DNA from: Leuctra nigra
Taxonomy: Eukaryota; Arthropoda; Insecta; Plecoptera; Leuctridae
NCBI GenBank assembly: GCA_934045905.1
Contig: OW203769.1
Span: 21,731,705 to 21,795,704, forward strand
DNA: 64,000 nucleotides
Direction of reading: 5' to 3'
Within the stretch, counting starts at the first letter, position 1, and every line of letters starts with the position of its first letter. Positions 49,501 to 57,419 of the stretch are shown in pieces. The translations under genes were made by a program, and so were the position numbers. The notes beneath the pieces were generated by a model. That model made no database searches. It was given only the letters and a program-made list of their open reading frames with translations, and was not told the origin of the DNA.

Positions 49501-52163
49501 TTCCAACAGCTCTTGCGTTGTACTCTTCCCCCGCAGGAGAGTTGTCCCGCGTTGTTTAACAGCTCTTGCATTGTTCTCTTCCCCAGCAGAGTTATCCCGC
49601 GTTGTTCCAACGGCTCTTGCATTGATCTTGCAGCAGCAGAGTTGTCCCGCGTTGTTCCAACAGCTCTTGCATTGTCCTCTTGCCCCGCAGCAGAGTTGTC
49701 CCGCGTTGTTCCAACAGCTCTTGCATTGTTCTCTTGCCCCGCATCTGAGTTGTTCCGCGTTGTTCCAACAGCTCTTGCATTGTCCTTGCAGCAGCAGGCA
49801 GAGCTCGAGGACAAGGCGCTCCAGCTGGAGGGGCGGCAATATCGCCTCCTGGAGAAGAACAAGAACATGAAGAACACTCTCCAGGACGCGCGCATCAACT
49901 GTCAAGCCCTGGAGTCCAGGCTGCTGGAGGAGAGGCTCAAGCTCAAGGGGCTGGAGAAGGAGAAGAAGGAGCTGGAGGAGAAGGTAAGCACAAGGGGAGA
50001 AGGAGAAGAAGGAGTTGGAGGAGAAGGTAAGCACAAGGAGAGAAGGAGAAGAAGGAGTTGGAGGAGAAGGTAAGCACAAGGAGAGAAGGAGAAGAAGGAG
50101 CTGGAGGAGAAGGTAAGTACAAGGAAAGAAGGAGATGAGGAGAAGGAGATGGAGGAGAAGGTAAGTACAAGGAGAGAAGGAGAAGAAGGAATTGGAGGAG
50201 AAGGTATAAGTACAAGGAGAGAAGGAAGAGGAGGAGAAGGTGAATATTAGGAGAGCAGGAGATGAGAAGGTAAGTACAAGAAGAAGGAGGTGAAGAGAAG
50301 GTAAGTATACAAGGAGAAGGAGATGGTGGAAAGAAGGAGATTAAGAAAAAGGTAAGTACAAGGAGAGCAGAAGATGAGGAGAAGGTAGATGAGATGATGA
50401 GAGATGACGAGGATGATGAGGAGTGGGCGTGGCGTGGACTTCTCTAGCCTATGTTTCATCTCACCAACAGATGGAGCTCGTCAAAGCCCGGAATATTTCT
50501 CAGACCAGTCAGATCCACGATCTACTGCACCATCAACAGACCTTGGACGAGACCTACACCGAGAACTCGCGTCAAATCAAGGTCCGTAGAAGACACGCAA
50601 ATCATTTGTCACGTGTTGAGATATCCACTCGATCTCAAGGTTGTGTGCGCAGTTGAAACAGGCGCAGATGGACGCATGCGCAGTCAGCGTCGCCGCGATG
50701 CAGGAGACGCAGAAGCAGATCAACTCGGACCACGTGCTGCTGACGTCACAGCAGGCCTCGCTCGCGGCGGCCATCTTGGAGTTGCACACGCAGCTGGAGA
50801 AGCAGGATGAGGAGAAGGAGATGCTGGACAAGATCCTGGAGGAGAAGGCGTAAGTGTGACGTCGGCACGAGTGAACTCCGACCTTGAAGCAGCTCGCTTT
50901 TCCGGATGAACATATTCCTACCGTTTTATTTACAAGAACTAAACACACTTGTCATCTTTTGTACGTCTTTCATTCAATACAATTCAAATAGGACAATTTC
51001 AATCATTTCAGAGTTTCACTCAAAACAATATTTCATTGGAAAGAATGTCAAATTGTACAATTTGAATTGTATAGTGGAATATGGACTTTTCACAGCGATA
51101 TTGGTATTAATTCAACGGGGGCCCTATTCCAGATAAATTAAATTCCCAATTCTGATGGAATTCGATTCCATGCAAGTTAATCCTTATGGCCGTGAATCGT
51201 ATTCTATCAGAATGGAACTGGGAAACGTACTAGATATATGAGATAAATCCTTTGTGAATCCAGGGGGTCTTTTCTTGAAACAGTTATTACGTCATAACTC
51301 TAAGTTATGAAATCATAAGGAGGTTTGTCCTATCTCTCACCATGTTAATATTATGACTTTTCGTCATATCATAACTTATGACGTGATAACTGTTTTAAGA
51401 ATAGGGGCCCATTAAATTCGTAGTCATGATCGTATATTTTATGGAACCTTATAGCTTTTATGAAAGAAATAAAACCACGCCACTAACAAAGTACTTTCAT
51501 GAGTTTTTTTCAGTTTCAGATTTTTTTTCATTTTTCTCCATTTGGTGGGCAATGCATGTCATATGCATTTTGAGATATGACATGAGATGCATTTTGAGAT
51601 GCGGTGTTGCCGCTACAGTTACATGTGTGTTGTGATTGGCTAGGAGTGAAATCACGCAGCTCACGACTCGACTCAACTTGGCAACATGACGGCTGGAGCA
51701 TGGCCACTGGTACGACGCCACTGTGCAGTGTTGCCACTACAGTTACATGTGTGTTGTGATTGGCTAGGAGTGAAATCACGCAGCTCACGACGCGACTCAA
51801 CTTGGCAACGTGGCGGCTGGAGAATGGCCACTGGTACGACGCCACTGTGCAGTGTTGCCGCTACAGTTACATGTGTGTTGTGATTGGCTAGGAGTGAAAT
51901 CACGCAGCTCACGACGCGACTCAACTTGGCAACGTGGCGGCTGGAGCATGGCCACTGGTACGACGCCACTGTGCAGTGTTGCCGCTACAGTTACATGTGT
52001 GTTGTGATTGGCTAGGAGTGAAATCACGCAGCTCACGACTCGACTCAACTTGGCAACGTGGCGGCTGGAGCATGGCCACTGGTACGACGCCACTGTGGAG
52101 CTGCTGTGCAGTGTTGCCAGCTTTCCGCTGATGCTGCTGCGCCGCTACATTCTGCGCAACTAG
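46261..52163 (+). CDS. coiled-coil protein with multiplied splice sites (six exons, 410 aa)
   Basis: Exons: 46261-46550, 48149-48443, 49792-49983, 50471-50581, 50653-50849 and 52016-52163. All junctions match in phase (2, 0, 0, 0, 2). The N-terminus (about 1-110) is basic and Ser/Pro-rich (RRQGTPRPKRSSSLDDEAS), so it is probably disordered. From about residue 115 to 375 the sequence is Glu/Lys/Gln/Leu-rich helix with heptad-like Leu spacing (for example LVLQESLEDKDDLL and LESRLLEERLKLKGLEKEKK), typical of a long coiled coil. The C-terminus ends in LMLLRRYILRN. No signal peptide or membrane segment is seen. I do not recognise the family; a cytoskeletal, centrosomal or axonemal role is possible, but this is only inference from architecture. 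Exon 3 and the last exon are embedded in tandem duplications of their own splice sites. Confidence 0.72.
46903..47957. mobile_element. TIR element with CACTGAGAGAAAT ends in intron 1
   Basis: CACTGAGAGAAAT at 46903 and its exact complement at 47945-47957 bound 1055 bp. Farther in, both ends also carry related TTACGCTG. The interior has about fourteen copies of GCGAAA or TTTCGC on both strands, often as TTTCGCTGGATTA, resembling subterminal transposase-binding repeats. A CACTG-type end suggests a CACTA-like superfamily, but no target duplication beyond TT is visible. A reversed SINE head (GATTCGAACCCGGGTC) lies inside near 47365. No transposase is encoded. Confidence 0.7.
48149..48443 (+). CDS. 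coiled-coil gene exon 2
   Basis: The acceptor CTCTCCCCCCAG is strong. The first base completes the Arg codon from exon 1, and the donor CTGCGA|GTGAGT is in phase 0. It encodes TPARQPMATSPS, then helix. GC content is sharply higher than in the flanking introns. Confidence 0.8.
48720..49265. repeat. composite repeat block in intron 2
   Basis: GCATCACCGTAGTT at about 48725 and its complement AACTACGGTGATGC at 49017 bound an (ATT)n microsatellite (about 48737-48767) and a 240-bp segment containing CCAAGGGGACCAACGGCTTA. From 49010 to 49265 the sequence is an inverted copy of the 722-966 repeat. Confidence 0.55.
49340..49791 (+). repeat. tandem array of ~50-bp units carrying 3' splice sites
   Basis: About nine units of GCGTTGTTCCAACAGCTCTT, TGCATTGTTCTCTTCCCC and (G)CAGCAGAG. 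Each but one ends in a pyrimidine-rich tract plus AG. AG positions are about 49380, 49432, 49482, 49536, 49586, 49636, 49690 and the true exon 3 acceptor at 49791. The frame of exon 3 stays open back to 49330. Acceptors at 49380, 49479, 49482 and 49536 are in the phase needed to join exon 2. Confidence 0.9.
49792..49983 (+). CDS. coiled-coil gene exon 3
   Basis: The acceptor is GTCCTTGCAG and the donor GAGAAG|GTAAGC, phase 0 at both ends, 64 codons of pure helix-forming sequence. The choice of first and last splice sites is an inference, because both are members of tandem arrays of near-identical sites. Confidence 0.7.
49984..50390 (+). repeat. tandem array of ~43-bp units carrying 5' splice sites
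   Basis: GTAAG-type or related donors follow GAGAAG at about 49984, 50027, 50070, 50113, 50161, 50204, 50240, 50270, 50301 and 50352. The first four are exactly 43 bp apart. Each unit copies the last ~25 bp of exon 3 (AGAAGGAGTTGGAGGAGAAG) and the start of the intron. Confidence 0.9.
50471..50581 (+). CDS. coiled-coil gene exon 4
   Basis: The acceptor CATCTCACCAACAG is followed by ATGGAGCTC in phase 0. The donor CAAATCAAG|GTCCGT is a weaker consensus. It encodes 37 residues of continuing helix (LVKARNISQTSQIHDLLHHQ). Confidence 0.68.
50653..50849 (+). CDS. coiled-coil gene exon 5
   Basis: It follows a 71-bp intron ending GTGTGCGCAG. The donor GAAGGC|GTAAGT is a perfect consensus in phase 2. 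If unspliced, a TAA would follow at once, so a short isoform ending ILEEKA is possible. Confidence 0.72.
51117..51262. mobile_element. degenerate foldback element with GGGGGCCCTATTC end
   Basis: The left part (GGGGGCCCTATTCCAGATAA through CCCAATTCTGATGGAAT) is imperfectly complementary to the right part ending AATCCAGGGGG. It lies in intron 5, directly next to a second such element. Confidence 0.5.
51263..51410. mobile_element. foldback element with GGGG(C/T)C ends
   Basis: The arms GGGGGTCTTTTCTTGAAACA onward and the complement of ATAACTGTTTTAAGAATAGG then GGCCC pair over about 45 bp with a few mismatches. The loop is about 50 bp. It has no coding capacity. Confidence 0.65.
51597..52120 (+). 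repeat. 124-bp tandem repeat of the terminal exon and its 3' splice site
   Basis: Four copies of GTGATTGGCTAG|GAGTGAAATC place exon-start positions at 51644, 51768, 51892 and 52016. Each copy encodes SEITQLTTRLNLAT in the frame set by exon 5. Copy 1 has TGA after LNLAT. Copies 2 and 3 end DATVQCCRYSYMCVVIG, stopping at the TAG of the next unit's splice site. Copy 4 continues to LMLLRRYILRN. Confidence 0.88.
52016..52163 (+). CDS. coiled-coil gene exon 6 (most 3' copy)
   Basis: The acceptor TTGTGATTGGCTAG is followed by GAGTGAAATC in phase 2, completing an Ala codon, and the exon ends at TAG. It encodes 48 residues continuing the helix (SEITQLTTRLNLATWRLEHG) and a distinct tail (FPLMLLRRYILRN). 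It is taken as the default last exon because it is not truncated by the next repeat unit. AATAAA follows at 52449-52454. Confidence 0.62.
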
Positions 52164-52448
52164 TTGTACACCAACTCATGACTCTGTACCCACTGTATTG
52201 CTAACTGAGCAAATATATCAACTTAATCTCAACAAGGCTTTTAATAGGGTAGTTGCATCGCCCTGGTTGCTATGGCAATCTTGTTTATTTTGCTGGGGGA
52301 CAGAGGACAGATAATAAGAATTAGTTTCAAACGGTCTTCTGGAAATTTCTACAAATTTGAAAAGAATTTCGAATTTCAAAAGGCCGTTTTACCATGGCAA
52401 CACAATTTTTAAATATAAAACTGCACTTTTCAGATGGAAAAACGTTAA

Positions 52449-52454
52449 AATAAA
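52449..52454 (+). terminator. candidate poly(A) signal of coiled-coil gene
   Basis: AATAAA lies about 290 bp past the exon 6 stop. Supported by the hexamer only. Confidence 0.3.
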
Positions 52455-55400
52455 GCAGTAAAACCCTCATAGCTCTGTAAAACGTCCACGAAGATATACA
52501 TTTAAAAATGTCATAATAAAATATTGCATCTGATACACGCTATAGTAGTTTTTCAAAAAATTATATAGGTGGGAAAGCAGCCAAATACGCTTTTAAAAAT
52601 ATCAGCATGACTTTACCGTATGGTCGCAATGTTAAACTGAGAAACAAAACTGTAACTTTGAAGCGATATATCTCGAAAATAAGTTCACGTTGATCACTTC
52701 TTCTCGCCATATTATGATGCTGATGCAGGACATGCACATTTATTTATATGCGAAATTTGAACGATTTCTAGAGAGAAGTGAAATTCGGTGAAAATCTCCA
52801 TTCTCCTCCGGCGGGAATTTTTTGAAAATTTCACTATTTTAGTGACGATTTTACGTATTTGGGACCGAGTTTTAAAAAAAATCTCTATTATAACAAAAGT
52901 TAAGATGCAATTTATTTGCATTTTAAGATGGCAAGGTGCGCCCTGCCCGTTTCTCAAAAAGAAGCCAGGGCGTTTCTCTGCCTTCTAAGAAAGGTCTAGG
53001 GGCCCTATCCTATATCTAAAAAGATATAGAATACGCCTCCAGGGAGCCGCCCTGGCCCGCCCTGGCCCCACTGCATCCCTGCGGCTACAAAACAATTGAT
53101 TGTTTTCATTGCGTGTTTTATATCATTTTTCACAGACAGACGAGGCTAATAATTACAAACTAACGACTTGTAAAAGATATCAAAACACATTTTGGAGGTG
53201 ATTTGAAAAATATTCGTTGGTATTCAACGACTGCTATCCATCAAGATAACGTTGAACAACTCCCTATGCCACTAGAGAAGGTGAATGGAATCTACATCAA
53301 TAGGCTCCATTGCTTGTTATGCGTACGTTGGTGAGCTCTTTTGCTTCTAAACGGAATGTCAGCTCATTGGTGATAAGAAGCTGGGTACAGGGAAAGAACG
53401 CTATGAGTCACATTCGGATGAAACTGAGATAAACGAAGTTTTATGTTGAAAACTTGTATCTATCTTCCATACAAATCGATATTTCAATTCCGTTTTTCAA
53501 GACTTTTTGGCAGTATTTTCTAAAAACCGAGCGTATATTCTGAGAGCTCATAAAAACCACTGCAAGATTACACCTAAAACTCATTTTTTCAACAAATGGA
53601 TGCATAGCGTTATTTCCTTACACTCTTCAATTCAAAAAGTTAAATATAGTGAGAAAGGTGAAAGCTGGCTCAGGTGGTAAAGCTTTGGACTTGCAAGCTC
53701 CGGACTCCATGGTTCGATTCCCGAGGCCGTCATTGAGCGAGTTATCTTCGTGGTCTCCCTAATAATCCACGACCGCCTCCTCCATCGTATACCTTCATCA
53801 TCATGGCTGCAGAACATCATAAGAGGGGGTTTCGAGAGGACAGAATTGACGGTCACAAATCCAAACCACATCTTCTAACAAACCTAATAAAGCATAAATA
53901 ACAGATTCCTAAAACTTGGCTCTGAATTCTGGTAAAAAGAATGTATTTTGCAACGTGTCGCTTGAAGAGGACATTGTTCGAAGCAACAGAGGCGAGAGAG
54001 AGAGAGAGAGAGAGAGAGAGTGAGAGAGAGATCTATTCATCTGACCAACCCTCTCGTGTCCAGCATCTCGGTCCAGGTACACTCGCGGACACTTAAACTA
54101 GACGCGTGACGCGAGATGTACGCGTTGTTCGGGGTTTACCTTGTGGAGAGGTAAATGATGGGAAGGTTTCGTTCTCCCTCCTTCATCATCCGTCGCCATT
54201 ATATTAGCCTTGCGGAGAAATGTTTGTGTACCTACAGCTTCCAAAAGACAACAAGCTTTTTGTGTGCGATTCGGTATTCATACTCCCTGTGTATATATTT
54301 TTTAAATTTCACGTATGCTTACTTTCATCTAAAACACGAAAGATTTGTATACAATATATTTCATACGTTTCTGAACATTAGGCGCACAAGGCCAGTAGTC
54401 CATGTCAATGACGTTTGAGGTAATTCTGCATTCATCTAATCACATTTGCAATAGTTATACCAGTCAGTCATTAAGAATACTTAAAGAGAATACTTCAATA
54501 TAATTGTATTTATTCGCAGTAAAATTACAATTGATAAAGCTATGATTGTGTATACAATTCCAAAGAGTCAACGCAAAATCAAGAAAATGGACTTAGGACC
54601 TTCTACCTCTGAGGAACAGATTTTAAAACCAATATTAGGAGTTTAAAGTAAAACCAATTAATATTTTGAAGTATGAATCCTCGGAGCATGTTTTCCATCC
54701 CCCTCAGTTTCTGTGTCCCCGAGTGTACTTACAGATCACGTGACTCTCCTTGCGGGTGGCCGAGAGGGTTAACCTGAACCATGGGGTTAACCAACATGCA
54801 GAGGTCACTGACCTCCTTCACGAGGTATTTTACATTTGTCATTACTGATTTAGCAAATTCCGATTGTTTCCAAGAGAGAATGCACTGCCGTTACTTCCTG
54901 AAATAAACTGTTTATTTGTGTTAATTGATAGATGCATTGAATTTTAAGGAGAGTGTTACTTGGTGTCAAACTGTTGCTTCGAAACTCTTGGTTCAATTTC
55001 TAGCTTGAAGGTAGAAAAGCCGAGAGCTAGGTTCAAAACTCAACAATGCAAATATTCAGGAATGAGATCAAGACATTGCTTCGAATCAAGCTCTTTCAAT
55101 AAAAAAAGTTTCGTTGGATGGATCAAACAAATTTGATTGGCATAAAAATAGAATGTGAAATATGTCATTTATCTAGAAAAATTGTCTAACCCCTGACCCC
55201 CAAAAAATTTGGTACCAGTGTTTGAAAAAAAATCTATTGAAACACTTTTGCAGCCACGAGAGAAGATCGGACAGAATCAACACAAAATCTTCAATTTGGT
55301 GCCAAGAGAGGCAGTAAGCCAGCAGTGTGAGCTTTTTAGACCTTTTTAATAACTCTAAACCATCCATAACGAAGACTTCTTTCTTGCGTCAATTTTATTC

Positions 55401-55735
55401 CACTTATCCCGTGATACAAATAGGTACAAATTATCAAATGTGTAGGTGTGTAGATAGATACATAATACCTACATATAAAGAGTTTATAGAGTCACAAATA
55501 TAGCTACTATATTCCCATTTATTGAGCAAACAATATTCGAAATTTTCGACGACTGATGGAGCATCTTGCTAGTCAACTCTCTGCTGTAAATATTAGACCG
55601 TGTATGAAGCAAATTCAAGGGACTGCGCTTTAAAAAGATTGTTAGTGAAACAAAATAGAGAGTTGAGTCATGTTTCTGATTTAATTTAATTTATGTAATG
55701 TCCAAAATGGACAGGTATTTTACTATTTTTACTAC
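52455..55735. other. intergenic, no gene recognised
   Basis: Contains a SINE at about 53655-53830, a (GA)n microsatellite at about 53995-54030, and another SINE fragment near 54140-54200. No supported ORF. Confidence 0.5.
53655..53830 (+). mobile_element. SINE copy with intact A and B boxes
   Basis: The head AGCTGGCTCAGGTGGTAAAG, GGACTTGCAAGCTCC and GGTTCGATTCCC is followed by CCACGACCGCCTCC and an ATCATCATGG tail with CAGAACAT. This is the clearest uninterrupted member of the family also present at 43745. Confidence 0.65.
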
Positions 55736-55751
55736 AGGTGAAATGCTCTGA

Positions 55752-57416
55752 ATGGATTTATCCGTGTTAATATTATGTGCACTGTTTGCTGCCGCCACGT
55801 CGGTGCCAATAAACCCCAAATACGATCCTCTCGGCGCTTTAAAACGAAGGTTAGAAAACAGTAAAGCCCAGGCAAAGCTCACTAGCAATGAAATAGCCTC
55901 ACAAGTCCGTCAAACATGGCCACAGCAAGCGCAAGGAACTCCTGTCACATTTTCATCCGATCAAGGAGACACTCAATTTGTCGACGAACCTCTCGACGAA
56001 AGTGTGCCCCATTCTCAAGCACGACAGCTAAGTTTCCCTCAACGAGGTCCTGTACAAGTCGCTCAACCCGATCTCTCACAACCAGTTGAACCAATAGTTT
56101 CAGAACAATTACCACAAACTGCACCTATTGCTATGTACAGTGATTCCGCACCAATTCGCCGTGCTCCTGAAGCGACTCAAAAGGCTTCTCAGTCAGTGGA
56201 GGTAAAGTCTGTTGGCACTGATCCTCGTATGAAGTCTCGCGAATGCGGCGCGAACAAGAATCATTGTAATACAACGCCGTCACCCGATGGTCAGGACAAG
56301 TGCTGCGATGACGGCGAAGGAGCGAAAATAGAAGAGGAACTCAAGGGTGTCAAAAACAAAATGTTTCACCTCGAAGCCGACATCAACATGGAAGTGAAAG
56401 ACCTGAACAAGGCGATAAGTATAGCTGAAGCAGCGGAACGTCGTCTAGAAGAAGTGACGATCAAAATCGTGACTATGAAGGAGGACATCAAATGGGCTCG
56501 ACTAAACGCGCAAGCGGCTTCGCGCAGGAGTAACTGCCTACTCGCGGATTTGGGGGACCACGAGACTCTTTTGCACGACGCCAACAAGAGGATTACTGAG
56601 TTGGAGATCAAACTGACCAATGATGAGCTCAGTAATTGTCGCAAGAAGCGTGAATGCAAGAGTCAATGCGATAAGGATGAGAAATATCGCGAGATCATGA
56701 GCCGCATAACCTGCGACCGCTCAATCGTCAAGTCCGAGCAGGACATAATCGCGCGCCTCTCCAAGTTGTCGGCGTCGGCGAAGATGACGGCGCAGTCGGC
56801 CGTCGGGCGCGTCCGAGCGCTCAACATCGACCTGGAGAACCTCCAGCAGGACGCCGACGTCGCGGCCCGGCGCGTCTTGCAAGCTGACGCCATGCGCAAG
56901 AAGCACGAGGACTGTCTCTGCGGGAAGAGGGATGAGCTCGGCACGTTGAACCAGGAGAGGACTCTGCTGGAGGCGAAGCTCAACGCGAGGGTGAAGAGAG
57001 ACGACATCGGGACTTTCGGCAAGCAGGACAAACCGAAGCGTCAGGGGAAGATGGATACGAGACAGAATGGAGTTTCTGCCAAAGATGTGGAAGAAGTGGA
57101 CCAAGAGGTCACAGTTGACATAACTAAAAGCTTGGAGGAGGCGAAGGAGTTGGAGAGGAAGGTGTTAGCACATACAGAGAACGAAATGGCTAAAGAGAGA
57201 GGTGACGTAAAGGAGAATCACGATGATGTGAAGAAATTAAGAAGCGAAGAAGTAAGAGTGACAGATGAGAGAGGAAGTTATAACAGAGAGAAGAGGGAAG
57301 GAGTAGACGATGAGGAAGAGGCAAGATGGGAGAAAAGGAAGAAGAGATGGTCGAGAAGGGAGAAAAGGAAGAAGAGACTGGAGAAAAAGAAGATGAGAAG
57401 AGAGAAAAGCGAGTGA
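55752..57416 (+). CDS. secreted coiled-coil protein, 554 aa, single-exon ORF
   Basis: The ATG at 55752 begins a signal peptide (MDLSVLILCALFAAATS, cleavage near 17-18). Residues 50-150 are Gln/Pro-rich and probably disordered. A Cys cluster at 165-185 (CGANKNHC, DKCCDD) is followed by a long helical segment at 190-415 with scattered Cys (for example NCRKKRECKSQC at 295-306 and CLC at 388-390). The tail is highly charged and ends in Lys/Arg-rich repeats. Dibasic sites occur (VKRDD, PKRQ). The upstream TTTTTACTACAG at about 55726-55737 may be a 3' splice site of a 5'-UTR intron. I do not recognise the family; an extracellular, matrix, cocoon or salivary component is possible but unproven. GC content rises sharply at 56700-57060. 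The last ~60 residues may be out of frame (see findings). Confidence 0.75.
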   Translation: MDLSVLILCALFAAATSVPINPKYDPLGALKRRLENSKAQAKLTSNEIASQVRQTWPQQAQGTPVTFSSDQGDTQFVDEPLDESVPHSQARQLSFPQRGPVQVAQPDLSQPVEPIVSEQLPQTAPIAMYSDSAPIRRAPEATQKASQSVEVKSVGTDPRMKSRECGANKNHCNTTPSPDGQDKCCDDGEGAKIEEELKGVKNKMFHLEADINMEVKDLNKAISIAEAAERRLEEVTIKIVTMKEDIKWARLNAQAASRRSNCLLADLGDHETLLHDANKRITELEIKLTNDELSNCRKKRECKSQCDKDEKYREIMSRITCDRSIVKSEQDIIARLSKLSASAKMTAQSAVGRVRALNIDLENLQQDADVAARRVLQADAMRKKHEDCLCGKRDELGTLNQERTLLEAKLNARVKRDDIGTFGKQDKPKRQGKMDTRQNGVSAKDVEEVDQEVTVDITKSLEEAKELERKVLAHTENEMAKERGDVKENHDDVKKLRSEEVRVTDERGSYNREKREGVDDEEEARWEKRKKRWSRREKRKKRLEKKKMRREKSE

Positions 57417-57419
57417 CGA

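Noticed and set aside
49315..50079. 254-codon ORF on the minus strand
   Set aside because: Low-complexity shadow of the splice-site arrays and exon 3; no independent gene evidence.
50850..50853. TAA directly after exon 5 as the normal gene end
   Set aside because: It lies within a perfect GTAAGT donor, and a phase-compatible helical exon follows at 52016; kept only as a possible short isoform.
51686..52131. 65-codon repeated ORFs in the 124-bp array and their minus-strand counterparts
   Set aside because: They are in other frames than the one fixed by exon 5 and merely reflect the repetition.
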